From Orobanche coerulescens (lineage: Eukaryota; Streptophyta; Magnoliopsida; Lamiales; Orobanchaceae): DNA of 64,000 nucleotides. The notes beneath the pieces were generated by a model. The model saw only the letters and a list, made by a program, of their open reading frames with translations. It did no database searches and was not told the DNA's origin. The stretch lies in NCBI GenBank assembly GCA_033398695.1, contig CM065818.1:79852092-79916091 (forward strand). The letters run 5' to 3'. The translations under genes and the position numbers were made by a program. Shown piece by piece: positions 34,281-45,998 of this stretch (position 1 is its first letter; every line of letters starts with the position of its first letter).

Positions 34281-35453
34281 TTGATAATATTGAGTGGCAG
34301 CTAGCATGCAAGATAGGTGGCTAGGTTCCTATGCCCATTATTTAGGAGTTATGTGCCTTGATGGATTATTGCATTGTTGTAGAGGTACAACTTTTTTTTT
34401 TGATGTTTCTAATCTTGTATGCATGCTTGAAGAGCATACTATTGATGTTTTGCACCGCGTCTTACAGGTTGGTAGGCCCATGTTGTGCGCTGCTTTTGAT
34501 ATGAGCCTGGAGGTGGAATAGCATTTGTTCACTGTGTTGAATGCACGGTTTCAGCCTAGCCTTTTTCTACAGGAAAAGCTCCTCGTTCCTGGGGCTTGGA
34601 ATTGGTTCAACACTTTTGACAAACATCTTATTGGCTTTACCATGGTTGGAGAACGAGCTATATCTAAGGCCACGTTTATCACTGGGCTGTACTTGGGATA
34701 TCTTCCATCCTCCTAGAGGACTTCTCAAATGACTTGAGAAAAGTCTCAAGTTCTCTTTTTTCATTTCTCAGGAAGCTTTATCTTGGCTTCCTTCATGAGA
34801 TTTTACCTAATTCACCTCAACTATAAGTTGAGAATACACTCGATGAGTTTTTTATGTTCTACTTTGGTCTTTTAGGAATATAAAAACATATTTTCAGAAT
34901 TAATTTTTAGCTCCTTAAGCTCCAATCTAGAAAGTGAGAGTTGTAGGTTTTCTTGTTTCAAACTCTGATGGCCTTGTTGAATGATTCTAGACTCTGTTAT
35001 CATGGTTCTTAAAGCATGAGATATAGTAGCGGGATTATTGGCATTTGACGAGGTTAAGCTTACCTCATCGCCACTGTCTTCACCTTAACTTCATTGGCCA
35101 TCATGCACATATAGGACCTGTCCTCGATTTCATCATCAGAGAAATCTCTGTCTCTAATAGCCTGTAGACATTCCTCTGTCTTGCTTGCTGTAAGTGGTGC
35201 ATCTGATTCCCCAATCAGTGCCTTCAGCTTAGTTCTCCATACTCGTCGCTTTTCATTACATTCTTATTTCTCGGCATTTGGTAGCTTTCGACCTTGAGAT
35301 GTGGACATCTACTTGCATAGTGTCCTGACTTCTATAACTAATGTTAGAGCCTCCTCTGTAAGGTGACTCAGAACTCACCTTGTTTGAAGGTTTTGGTTTG
35401 TAGGAAGCCTTTTCGGACTTCTTAATGAACTTCTGGAACTTCTGCATAAGAAG
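34281..35453 (-). pseudogene. SIRE-like gag, C-terminal half
   Basis: Read right to left after element D: SYKPKPSNKVSSE, a frame-shifted zinc-knuckle piece GHYASRCPHLKVESYQ (about 35265-35330), DRDFSDDEIEDRSYMC near 35125, a Leu/Lys/Glu-rich coiled-coil-like stretch (34790-34970), and GLRYSSFSNHGKANKMFVKS (about 34600-34670). SIRE gags are long and have this order. Multiple stops and shifts are present. It continues the N-terminal half at 44106-44828; the join at AGAAG is the TSD of D. Confidence 0.65.
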
Positions 35454-37335
35454 TGTAACACCCCCAGGATATCCGAGGTATATTACAGCGCCGTGAATCC
35501 CTACATGGGACCCACCAGGCTGAACAAACATCATACTCATCGACTCACAGAAACAACAGAAAAATACCTCATCATAAAGACGCCCAACAAACTAATTCAC
35601 CCGGTTTAACCGGTCAAACATGACACCATAATCCATCACAACATAATAAACAACAATACAATCCCGACAAGTAAAAGTTCTTAAGTACTCGAGTACTTTT
35701 ATTAGTTTAAAGACTACAAAGGTAAAAGATAGAAAACAACAAGACACCACTCATGCACAATCATCACGCACGGCCATCATCCGCATACTGGTCCAAATAC
35801 CATTGCCTCGATGAACCTGACCTGAAATTCATAAAACGAATTTCCCCAAAACGGGTTCCCAAAGGGGTTAGCAATTACGCTAGTACAAGTAACCAAATGA
35901 ACGATTTACATCTTACACATATAGCAGTGCATGCAATCAAGAAATCATAGTTCCAAAACACTCATTTCCGGAAATGCCAATGATCAAACAACATTTGTAA
36001 AAATTCACCACAATTAACCGCGGACCCACAGCTTCGTGGATCCCTGTCGAGACCCCGTCGGATCTAACCCACAGTGGTTAAAAGCAAGCTCGCGGTTCCA
36101 CAGCTTCGTGGAGCCCTACCGAGACCCCGTCGGATCTAACCCGTAGTGAGCATACACACACACACAATTTCTCATACAATACTACTATGTCAAGATTGTA
36201 AGTTCATAAGGATACTTGCCTCGATTAAATAGACGATGACACGAACGGAACGGAAGAATCAAGCACAACCGCGAGGAACCGACGAAAATGAACCTAACGA
36301 TTCGAATAGCACAATCACAACCACTTCTAAACGATTATGGAAATGGAATACACCCGAAAACCCGCCTACGATTCATGTATAATTGAATAAAAATAACAAC
36401 GAGGGCGGACCACAACCAAACCCTCTCGATTCCGCAAAACTATGAAAATATACCATGAATCCGTAGGAAAATTAACGATATCAACAAGATTAATCATATT
36501 CATCAAGAATCCATCGACAAAACGGAAAGAATCGGACAAGAACCCCAAAATCCCCAATTATTCGAAAATAGGGTTCTAGAGATGTTACCTTTGAAGATTC
36601 AAGTACTAAGATCCGTAGAACACGCGTTAGATTGATTGCCCGGGCTTCACTACCGAAGAAGAATGGTGAAAATCAACCCCCCCCCCATGGATAAAGATGA
36701 ACAACTCTCCCCCTCTCTCTCACTCTCTCTCGCGTCGCCGGAAGAAGAAGAAGAAAATGAGCAGCTGACGCTCAAAACGACACAGTTATAGGGGTTTGAC
36801 CGCATTGTGTGCCGCGGCACAGCTTAGGTGTGCCGCGGCACAGGCCAAAAATTTACACCCAGGGTTCGGCATTGTGCCGCGGCACGGCTGCGTGTGCCGC
36901 GGCACCCGTCTGATTGGGTTTTGGTCGCAGAAGACACACGAGTGTGCCGCGGCACCGGACAGTGTGCCGCTGCACTGTGCCGCGGCACCGGATGGGTGTG
37001 CCGCGGCACAGAGTACAGTTTTTTCGACCCACAACTGAAGGAATTTCTGTGCCGCGGCACGCACATCTTGTGCCGCGGCCCACACCCCCTTTTGGGTCCC
37101 AAAATGATAAAAATGATCCGGAAAGAGAACAAAACGATATGAATCAATATTTGGGAACCAACAACACAAAATGGATCCACGGCAACCCCGAAACGGGGGT
37201 TCCGCACAACAATAACGAGAATACAGTTCAACAGTTTGACAGGAAGGACACGCTGAAAAGTACACGAGGGTCACTACGATCGAGAAATACACCAAAAACG
37301 AAAATACAAGGGAAAGAAAAAATACGGATATTACA
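35454..37335 (-). repeat. 3' LTR of element D
   Basis: It pairs with 42215-44105. It contains a perfect AAGTACTCGAGTACTT at 35693-35708, an AACCCCTTTGGG hairpin in element sense near 35866, a two-unit repeat at about 36015-36145 with the ACCCCGTCGGATCTAACCC core, a short C-run near 36680, and the palindrome cluster at 36805-37075. Confidence 0.93.
36787..37078 (-). promoter_or_regulatory. GTGCCGCGGCAC palindrome cluster and TATA-like box in LTR D
   Basis: About ten copies of TGTGCCGCGGCAC(A) occur, for example the perfect 14-bp TGTGCCGCGGCACA at 36808-36821. They lie upstream, in element sense, of CCTATAACTGTG (complement of about 36783-36794). The right LTR has the same cluster at 43563-43855 with several point changes. 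CpG sites are concentrated in the palindromes, whereas the rest of the LTR is AT-rich. Confidence 0.7.
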
Positions 37336-37350
37336 TTCTACCCCTCTAAA
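37336..37350 (-). other. Polypurine tract of element D
   Basis: The minus strand reads TTTTTAGAGGGGTAGAA directly before the 3' LTR, the usual chromovirus PPT form. Confidence 0.8.
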
Positions 37351-37370
37351 AATAAGTTTCGTCCCGAAAC

Positions 37371-37920
37371 TTAAGAAACAAACAACTCCGGGTACCTAGC
37401 ACGCATGCTATCCTCGGTTTCCCAAGTTGCCTCCTCGACACCGTGTCTCGACCACTGCACTTTGACCAAAGGGATGGTTTTATGCCTCAATCGTTTCTCA
37501 CGATGCTCCAAAATCTTCAAAGGATGCTCTTCGAAAGTAATATCCTCGGCGACATCAATCTCACCATAATCGATGACGTGACTAGGATCCGGGACATATT
37601 TCCTCAACTGGGAAACATGAAAACGCTATGAACATGACTCAAGGTGGAGGTAACGCCAAACGGTACGCCAACTCACCGACTCGCTCGAGAATCTCAAAGG
37701 GTCCAATAAATCTCGGACTCGGCTTCCCTTTCTTCCCAAAACGAAAAACTCCTTTCGTCGGCGACACCTTTAGCAAAACGTGGTCTCCTACCTCGAATTC
37801 CAAAGGTCGACGACGGACATCGGCATACGACTTCGTCGACTGGGCGATCAACATCCGTTCCCGAATTAATTCTATCTTCCGCCTCGTCTCTAAAACGACA
37901 TCCGGCTCGGTCCCGACCAA
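37371..37920 (-). pseudogene. Element D integrase C-terminal region and chromodomain
   Basis: 37920-37639 encodes the integrase C-terminal segment (SYADVRRRPLEFEVGDHVLL, GPFEILERVGELAYRL). 37607-37371, in another frame, encodes the chromodomain-like end (YVPDPSHVI, EHPLKILEHREKRL, PLVKVQWSRHGVEEATWE, ARYPELF). Chromodomains steer chromovirus integration to particular chromatin marks. One shift separates the two blocks; the stop at 37371 is at the usual place. Confidence 0.85.
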
Positions 37921-38016
37921 ATCGGACGCCTCATTCCAACAAATCGGTGATCGACATCGCCGCCATAAAGTGCCTCAAATGACGGTGCCATCCGAATCGA
38001 CGCGTGCCAACTATTG

Positions 38017-39362
38017 TTATACGTGAATTCGATCAGCGGCAAATGTTCCTCCGATCACTACTCCATCGAGAGCACGTGCACGCAACAAGTCCTCGAACGT
38101 CTGGATAGTGCGTTCATCGTCCATCATTTGGGGATGAAAAGAGGTACTCAAACGCAACCGGGTACCCAACGCCTTATGCACCGCCTGCCAGAAGTGCGAT
38201 ACAAAACGGCCATCACGATCTGAAACAATAGACTTCGGGGTACCATGAAGTCTCACGATCTGCCCGATAAACACACGAGCTAACTTCTCCGGGCCCCAAG
38301 TGTCCTTGATGCCCAGAAAATGTGCCGACTTGGTCAGACGATCGACAATCACCCATACCATATTCATGCCCGACCTCGATCTCGGCAGACTCGTAATGAA
38401 ATCCATCGATATATCTTCCCATTTCCATTCCGGAACGGGGAGTGACTGCAAAAGCCACTGGTCGGCCGATGCTCGATTTTGACTTGCTGGCAAGTCAAAC
38501 ACCTTGCTACAAACTGCGCGACCTCCTCCTTCATGTCATTCCACCAGAAGTTCCTTCTCAAGTCCTTGTACATCTTACTCGAACCAGGATGAACGGAGTA
38601 AGGTGTAGCATGGGCCTCTCGCAAAATACTCTGTCTCAACTCTGAGTCGTTCGGCACACAAAGCCGACCCCGAAACCTCAAAACACCATCTTCGTGAATC
38701 ACAAATCCAGGAGACTTCCCTTTAAGAACGTTCTCTCGGATTTGAGTAATCATCGGGTCCTCTGACTGCTTCAGCTTAATCTCATCGATCAAGGACGACG
38801 AAATTTCCAAAGCACGAAATTGCCCGACAGTTCCCGGCAACAGAACCTCGACATCTAACTCGATTAAAGCTCGCCGAAGCTCGGACTGAGACGTAAGAAT
38901 CTCAAGCGATCGCAATGCAATCGGTTTCCGACTCAAGGCGTCGGCCACGACGTTCGCCTTGCCCGGATGATAAAGGATTTTGAGGTCATAATCCTTAATC
39001 AGCTCTAACCACCTCCTCTGCCTCATATTCAACTCCCGCTGAGTAAATATGTATTTCAGACTTTTATGATCGGTAAAAATCTGACATGCAGAGCCAAAAA
39101 GATAGTGACGCCAAATCTTGAGCGCGAATACGACTGCCGCTAACTCCAAATCATGGGTAGGGTAGTTAAGCTCATACGGCCTCAACTGTCTCGATGCAAA
39201 GGCAATGGTCTTGCCGTGCTGCATTAATACGCACCCAAGACCCTGACCCGAAGCATCGCTATAAACGGCGAATCCCTCGTTGCCACATGGTAACGCCAAA
39301 ACCGGAGCTGAAGTCAAACGCTTCTTCAGTTCCTCAAATCGAATCGCCTCGTCATTCCGCAT
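38017..39362 (-). pseudogene. Element D RNase H and integrase core
   Basis: 39362-38364 is open: RNase H ([64 protein letters not shown]), linker, and the integrase HHCC finger ([11 protein letters not shown]...CLTCQQVK). A shift near 38440 leads to the core at 38502-38017 with the DDE pattern ([29 protein letters not shown]). Enzymes of this kind remove the RNA template and insert the DNA copy. The region near the catalytic Glu is altered by small indels, so activity is unlikely. Confidence 0.88.
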
Positions 39363-39375
39363 TTAACTTCTCGGA

Positions 39376-40774
39376 TTACGGAGCAATCGTGTAAGTGGTC
39401 GAGCCGAGTTTCGAAACCCTCGGCGAACCTACGGTAGTAGCCACCAAACCCAAGAAACTTCGGAGCTCTTTCACGTTTTGGGCGGTGCCCAATCCAATAC
39501 CGCCTCGATCTTCTGCGGATCTACACGAACCCCTCGGTGAAATCACGTGACCCAAAACATCACTTCCTTCAGAACTCACATTTCGAGAACTTCGCATAGA
39601 GTTGCTCGGCCCTCAAAATGTCTAACACTATCCGCAAATGATGGGCATGCTCTTCCTCATTCCTCGAATAAATAAGAATATCGTCAATGAAGACGACGAC
39701 ACACTTATCCAAATACTCGATAAAGACTTTGTTCATCAACTGCATGAACACCGCCGGCGCATTAGTTAACCCGAAAGGCATAACTACAAACTCATAATGT
39801 CCGTATCTCGTCCGAAAAGCTGTCTTCGGCACATCGAACTCTCTCACCCGGAGCTGATAGTATCCCGATTTCAAATCAATCTTCGAGAATACCGCAGCTC
39901 CCTGCAACTGGTCGAACAAGTCGTCAATTCTCGGCAAAGGATACTTATTTTTGATGGTCACCTTGTTTAGTTCGTGATAGTCGATACACAAACGTAGTGA
40001 ACCATCCTTCTTCCGCACAAACAAGACCGGTGCGCCCCAAGGCGAGGCGCTCGGTCGAACATACCCCGACTCAAGAAGCTCACTCAACTGCTTCTTCAAC
40101 TCGGACATCTCTGAAGGTGCCATGCGATAGGGTGCCTTCGAAATAGGAGCCGCACCCGGCTCTAACTCTATAGCAAACTCGACCTCACGATCCGGTGGCA
40201 ATCCCGGTAACTCATCAGGAAAAACATCAGGAAATTCATTAACGATTGGAATCGACGAAAGCTCGACTCCACCACTCTCCGCCTTTAAGGCGTAGCACCA
40301 ATAGCCGGTACACCCCTTTCGCAGGAGTCTCATCGCCTTCAAGGCGTTAATAACGAGTTTCTGGTTCCCCCTCTTTCGCCCGGCGAAAGAGTGCTTGGTG
40401 CCATCATCGGCTAACATGGTGATGATTCTCGTGCGGTAGTTCATGATTGCACCATGCCGCTCGAGCCAATCATCCCCGAGAATTAAGTCCTCACCCTCAA
40501 TACCCACAACAATAAGATTAGAGGGCCAAGCCCTCTCACAAATAAACACAGAACAGTCTCGAACCTCCTGATCACCAACGATCCTATCACCGCTAGGAAG
40601 CTTAACGATGAAGGGCTCACAAGGCGTCAAACGGTCGAGACTCAAACGGCGCACACAATCCAGAGATATGAACGAATGCGTAGCACCAGAATCGAAAAGC
40701 ACACTGACAGGATGAGAAAGAATATAAACGGTACCTGTCGCCACGGTAGCCGCTGGGTCATCGGCTCTCCGCAT
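39376..40774 (-). pseudogene. Element D aspartic protease and reverse transcriptase
   Basis: 40774-39569 is open for 401 codons. The protease has the motif [11 protein letters not shown] (about residue 27). RT begins near residue 190 ([20 protein letters not shown]), with [45 protein letters not shown] and the catalytic FIDDILIYS (about residue 365). Frameshifts after AKFSKCEF move the RT connection region into 39597-39376 (VKELRSFLGLVA). The catalytic Asp pair is intact in the sequence as it stands. Confidence 0.9.
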
Positions 40775-40816
40775 CTCATAGACACGCGGGTGGGCGGAGC
40801 CGACACTGGAAGCTCT

Positions 40817-41976
40817 TCATCTTGAGGGCTGACCCCGACCTCTCCCCCGACTAGCACTCAGCGGAGATTGAGGAGTAAACGATCCCTGATTCACACTTGG
40901 TTCCCTAGGTGCTGGAATGGAAGCCCGGGCACCAAGGATTTTCTCCCTCTCAGCCTGAAGCGGCCTTGTGACCCGAGCCACTGCGATTACACGTCGGCCA
41001 AAGGGTTCGGACAAATACGGCGATGTGGCCTGCCGTCCACGCTTAAAGCATTTCACCTCTCGAGAAGGGGCACCGGCGGCCTACGGGAAACCCAGATCGA
41101 GCTGGGCCACCACCAGCGGAAAAGTTAGCAGACTGAAATTTCTGCTGACCCCCACCTTTGTGGCCCGAAAAATTCCCGGTGGACTTCTGTTTCTTACTCT
41201 CGCGGGCCACCTCACTCGCCGTCACAGACATATCGTAAGCAAGGGCCCTGCTCTGGTAATCTTTCAAGGTAGTACAGACGAGCCCCGACATGTAGTCCCG
41301 AATAGACAATTTCATCCGCCTGGAGAAATGGAAAATTTTGTCGCTCTCCTCGACAACTTGGGTCTTCACAAAACCCAACTCCTTATTAAAATCAGCAATG
41401 GCTTGAGATACGGGGATATCCCGCGGTTGAGCATCATAAAAAGCATGTACCCGAGCCTGTCTGACCGGCCACGGGCAATATTCAGTCTCCATCAATTCTT
41501 GAAACTCAGCCCACGAAGCAGCATGATCTTTGGGCCCAACGGCCTCCCACCAGTCCGTAGCGTCCCCTGTGAGAAAGTATTGGGCAATAGGGACTTTACG
41601 TTCCTCGGGACAGTTAGTGGCAACGAAGACCTTAGATATCTCCTTGATCCACCCTTCCCAGCCAATCGGGTCTGAAGCTCCCGAAAACTGAGGAGGATGC
41701 ATCTTGATAACATCTTGGAGCCAACGATCCGCTCCGCCCCGATTAGCGTGGGCCTGATCCGGGTTCTGAACCGCCTGAGCTATCGCCGCCATTTGGTTCA
41801 CCATTTGCTACATAACGACTGCAATACCGAGGTCGGCACGCTCCTGAGAAGAAGCATGGCTATGACGGTCGCTGCACGCTGGCTCAAGACTGTGACGTGG
41901 CCGCCCCACCGGCTGCCCCACGTCCCCGGCCGCGTCCACGACCACGACCGCGACCACGACCTCTTCCAGCATCCAT
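40817..41976 (-). pseudogene. Element D gag
   Basis: The start is best placed at 41974-41976, MDAGRGRGRGRGRG, a Gly-Arg run also seen at the gag start in B. A shift follows; 41804-41043 then encodes the gag core (MHPPQFSGASDPIGWEGWI, DWWEAVGPKDHAASWAEFQ). The zinc-knuckle region (about 41060-40970) is broken by small indels, and a basic tail ending RGRGRGQPSR reaches 40817. Confidence 0.85.
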
Positions 41977-42195
41977 ACTGGAGTTAAATAAGTACCAAAA
42001 GTCATACGAGGGTAAGTACGAGAAAAGAACAATCACAAGTCGAGAATCAAAGGTACGATACAAGGAAACAATGAACAGAGGAAGGAAAACTTACGGACAC
42101 TGGTAGTACCGGAATCATGGCAGCGTGACGATGATGTGCAAAACAAAACACCACAAGACCCAATAAACCGACAAGCCTAGGTATCCATAAACCTA

Positions 42196-42209
42196 GTGCT
42201 CTGATACCA
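42196..42209 (-). other. Primer binding site of element D
   Basis: The minus strand reads TGGTATCAGAGCAC five bases from the LTR edge at 42215, a canonical Met-type PBS. Confidence 0.9.
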
Positions 42210-42214
42210 TTTTC

Positions 42215-44105
42215 TGTAACACCCCCGGATATCCGAGGTATATTACAGCGCCGTGAATCCCTACATGGGACCCACCAGGCTGAACAAACATCATACTCAT
42301 CGACTCACAGAAACAACAGAAAAATACCTCATCATAAAGACGCCCAACAAAATAATTCACCCGGTTTAACCGATCAAACATGACACCATAATCCATCACA
42401 ACATAATAAACAACAATACAATCCCGACAAGTAAAAGTTCTTAAGTACTCGAGTACTTTTATTAGTTTAAAGACTACAAAGGTAAAAGATAGAAAACAAC
42501 AAGACACCACTCATGCACAATCATCACGCACGGCCATCATCCGCATACTGGTCCAGCGCCCGCTCGTCTCGATGAACCTGACCTGAAATTCATAAAACGA
42601 ATTTCCCCAAAACGGGTCCCCAAAGGGGTTAGCAATTACGCTAGTACAAGTAACCAAATGAACAATTTACATCTTACACATATAGCAGTGCATGCAATCA
42701 AGAAATCATAGTTCCAAAACACTCATTTCCGGAAATGCCAATGATCAAACCACATTTGTAAAAATTCACCACAATTAACCGCGGACCCACAGCTTCGTGG
42801 ATCCCTGCCGAGACCCCGTCGGATCTAACCCACAGTGGTTAAAAGCAAGCTCGCGGTTCCACAGCTTCGTGGAGCCCTACCGAGACCCCGTCGGATCTAA
42901 CCCGTAGTGAGCATACACACACACACAATTTCTCATACAATACTACTATGTCAAGACTGTAAGTTCATAAGGATACTTGCCTCGATTAAATAGACGATGA
43001 CACGAACGGAACGGAAGAATCAAGCACAACCGCGAGGAACCGACGAAAATGAACCTAACGATTCGAATAGCACAATCACAACCACTTCTAAACGATTATG
43101 GAAATGGAATACACCGAAACCCTCCTACGATTCATGTATAATTGAATAAAAATAACAACGAGGGCGGACCACAACCAAACCCTCTCGATTCCGCAAAACT
43201 ATGAAAATATACCATGAATCCGTAGGAAAATTAACGATATCAACAAGATTAATCATATTCATCAAGAATCCATCGACAAAACGGAAAGAATCGGACAAGA
43301 ACCCCAAAATCCCCAATTATTCGAAAATAGGGTTCTAGAGATGTTACCTTTGAAGATTCAAGTACTAAGATCCGTAGAACACGCGTTAGATTGATTGCCC
43401 GGGCTTCACTACCGAAGAAGAATGGTGAAAATCAACCCCCCAATGGATAAAGATGAAGAACTCTCCCCCTCTCTCTCACTCTCTCTCGCGTCGCCGGAAG
43501 AAGAAGAAGAAAATGAGCAGCTGACGCTCAAAACGACACAGTTATAGGGGGTTGACCGCATTGTGTGCCGCGGCACAGCTTAGGTGTGCCGCGGCACAGG
43601 CCAAAAATTTACTCCCAGGGTTCGGCATTGTGCCGCGGCACAGCCTGCGTGTGCCGTGGCACCCGGTACAGTTGGGTTTTGGTCGCAGAAGACACACGAG
43701 TGTGCCGCGGCACCAGACAGGTGTGCCGCGGCACTGGCCTGGCACTGTGCCGCTGCACCGGATGGGTGTGCCGCGGCACACAGTACAGTTTGTTCGACCC
43801 ACAACTAAAGGAATTTGTGTGCCGCGGCACGCACATCTTGTGCCGCGACCCACACCCCCTTTTGGGTCCCAAAATGATAAAAATGATCCGGAAAGAGAAT
43901 AAAACGATATGAGTCAATATTTGGGAACCAACAACACAAAATGGATCCACGGCAACCCCGAAACGGCGGTTCCGCATAACAATAACGAGAATACAGTTCA
44001 ATAGTTTGACAGGAAGGACACACTGAAAAGTACACGAGGGTCACTACGATCGAGAAATACACCAAAAACGAAAACACAAGGGAAAGAAAAAATACGGATA
44101 TTACA
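42215..44105 (-). repeat. 5' LTR of element D
   Basis: It is 1891 bases with the same order of motifs as 35454-37335. Its palindrome cluster (43563-43855) and TATA-like box are retained. Confidence 0.93.
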
Positions 44106-44987
44106 AGAAGTGCCATCTCGGCTTGCGACAGATCATCAGTATCTCCTATAGCTTTGGAGGCATTAGGGACAGAGCTTTGTCTTCTGCTACATATAGCCGC
44201 AAGAGCTCTAGTCTTGGCAGGTGTCTTTTTAGCCTTCTTTCCTATTAACATCATACTCAAAATCCTAGAGATCAGAGAACAGATCAAAAGTTGATATATG
44301 ATTAAGATTACAAGACACACGTATAACTGTGGTCATAATGTCCCATCGGGGAGGGAGTAATGTATATATTTTGAGGTTTTTCTCCTGTTAGGAGTACATT
44401 TTTTGCAGTGCTTCAAGTTTACTGATAATGCCAGTGAATTTGAGGTCAAGATCCTCCAGAGTTTCTCAATGCTTTATTTCGAAGGACTCAAATTCCCGAG
44501 TCAATTTAGAAGCTTTGTTTTCTTTCCAGAGCTCAGTGCCCTTGCATATCACCTTGAGTTTGTCCCAGATAGCCTTGGATGTCTTATAGCCTTTTACCTT
44601 GGAGAATGTGCCTTTTTCAAGAGTGACAAAAAGCACATTCTTAGCTACATTGTCCAGGTTTGTTCGCTTGCGTTCATCATTTATCCACTGCTCACGCGAC
44701 TTCTCCAGCATCTCTGCATAGGTTTGACCTTCTACCATGGCCACTGTATTGACCTTCATAAAGGTAATTGGTCCTTCCAGTATCGAAAAGAGCATCTCTT
44801 CATGCAAGGCAGCAAGATGTGCTTCCATTCTAATTCTCTAACCATCAAATTCACTAATCGAAAACATTGGAACTTTATTAATCATAAAGGTGTCTGTAGA
44901 GATAAGGGATGATTTTGAAAGCTAGTGGTTGTGGATCTGGTTTAGGTTAAAAATCAATTGATTCTTTATAGAATCAACCTCTATGAT
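44106..44987 (-). pseudogene. SIRE-like gag, leader and N-terminal half
   Basis: The ATG is at 44826-44828. 120 codons are open (MEAHLAALHEEMLFSILEGP, NVAKNVLFVTLEKGTFSKVK, AIWDKLKVICKG), then after a stop DLKFTGIISKLEALQK and further gag-like sequence to 44106, where D is inserted. 44829-44987 is the leader; E1 is inserted at its upstream edge (44988). It belongs with 34281-35453. Confidence 0.8.
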
Positions 44988-45925
44988 TGTAACACCCCAA
45001 AATTTTTGGCTATTACAGTGCCATGGCCCCACACTGGGACCCCCTAGGTGATATAAATACACAAATTAACCATAATGTAATTGTAGTACTGAACCGCAAA
45101 GTATTAACCACTACTCCGACGAGGAGTTTATACACCATGTGACTATAAATGCCACGACACACAAGATTCAATTACAAAAATAAACCATATGAAGATGGAG
45201 TATACTTCAATTAATAATTTAAATGAAAATAAATATTACCAAGCGGAAATAAAAATACACGGTTTCATAACCAGAAAAAGAAGACTCGGTTCCCCAAACT
45301 AGCATCCTCCAAACCTTTCGCCGTCACAATACTCTTCCTGCGCCTTGACCTTCCATCAACCTAAAATACAACAACAGGTATTTCGCCCAACACAGTACAT
45401 GATAATAAATTCTCAAGATGTTATACCGATCACATATAACAAATTTCAAAGGAATAAACCCGACTATCGAACATACCCCTCGGGCGTATTTACAACCAGT
45501 CGCAAAACTGTCGAACACACCCAATCGCACATGGAGTATGAACGACCAATCGACATGGATCAAGACGGACATTAGAGTACGCCCGATCCGGAAATGTTTC
45601 CGTGCACATGTCCACCCTTATACGAAATTCAGGATATACGTGGGACAATGTACCTAATTAGTCTCACAAAGTAAGCGTCTTGTGTGCACAGTCCAATGTG
45701 GAAACATCAACACATGACCATATGTGCCTCACTAAAAATCCTATACATGACCAATCGAGAGGCAAATATACTCTAGATTTTTCACGACGCAACATGACAA
45801 CGAAACTCAATTAATCACATATCCCACAAGGATCAAAGAACTCGCAAAAGTGACAGCAAGTATCAATGAAACCAACGATATCAAGATAGTCAAACTTGGG
45901 AGCACAATCCCACAAAAAAACCAGT
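44988..45925 (-). repeat. 3' LTR of E1, terminal part
   Basis: It starts TGTAACACCCCAAAATTTTT and for its first roughly 150 bases is the inverted counterpart of the end of solo LTR E2 (48400-48569): TACAGTGCC.TGG...CCC, TAATTGTAGTAC.GAACC, CTCCGA.GAGGAGTTTA. The remainder has no recognisable coding content. Confidence 0.75.
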
Positions 45926-45998
45926 GTTCTAAAAATCCTCGCCTAGACCGACTATTCATCCGATTAATCCCTAGAAGGTCCTCTACAGTTCCAATTAT

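Larger units (their letters stand above)
35454..44105 (-). mobile_element. Element D: near full-length Tekay/Del-like chromovirus retrotransposon, minus strand
   Basis: It is 8652 bases, TGTAACACC...TATTACA, with TSD AGAAG (35449-35453 and 44106-44110). LTRs of 1882 and 1891 bases are nearly identical over long stretches, so insertion is fairly recent. The order from the right is 5' LTR, PBS, gag, protease, RT, RNase H, integrase, chromodomain, PPT, 3' LTR. All domains are recognisable, but frameshifts separate them. The element splits a SIRE-like gag. Confidence 0.95.

Noticed and set aside
34294..34732. Short plus-strand ORFs of 63-75 codons
   Set aside because: Antisense to the SIRE-like gag C-terminal half; no domain.
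36786..37399. Several overlapping ORFs (up to 169 codons) on both strands across the palindrome cluster of D
   Set aside because: The GTGCCGCGGCAC repeats are stop-free in many frames and give repetitive Ala/Arg/Cys peptides; the same happens at 43542-44320. No domain, and the location is U3 of an LTR.
40968..41675. 235-codon plus-strand ORF
   Set aside because: Antisense shadow of the D gag coding region.
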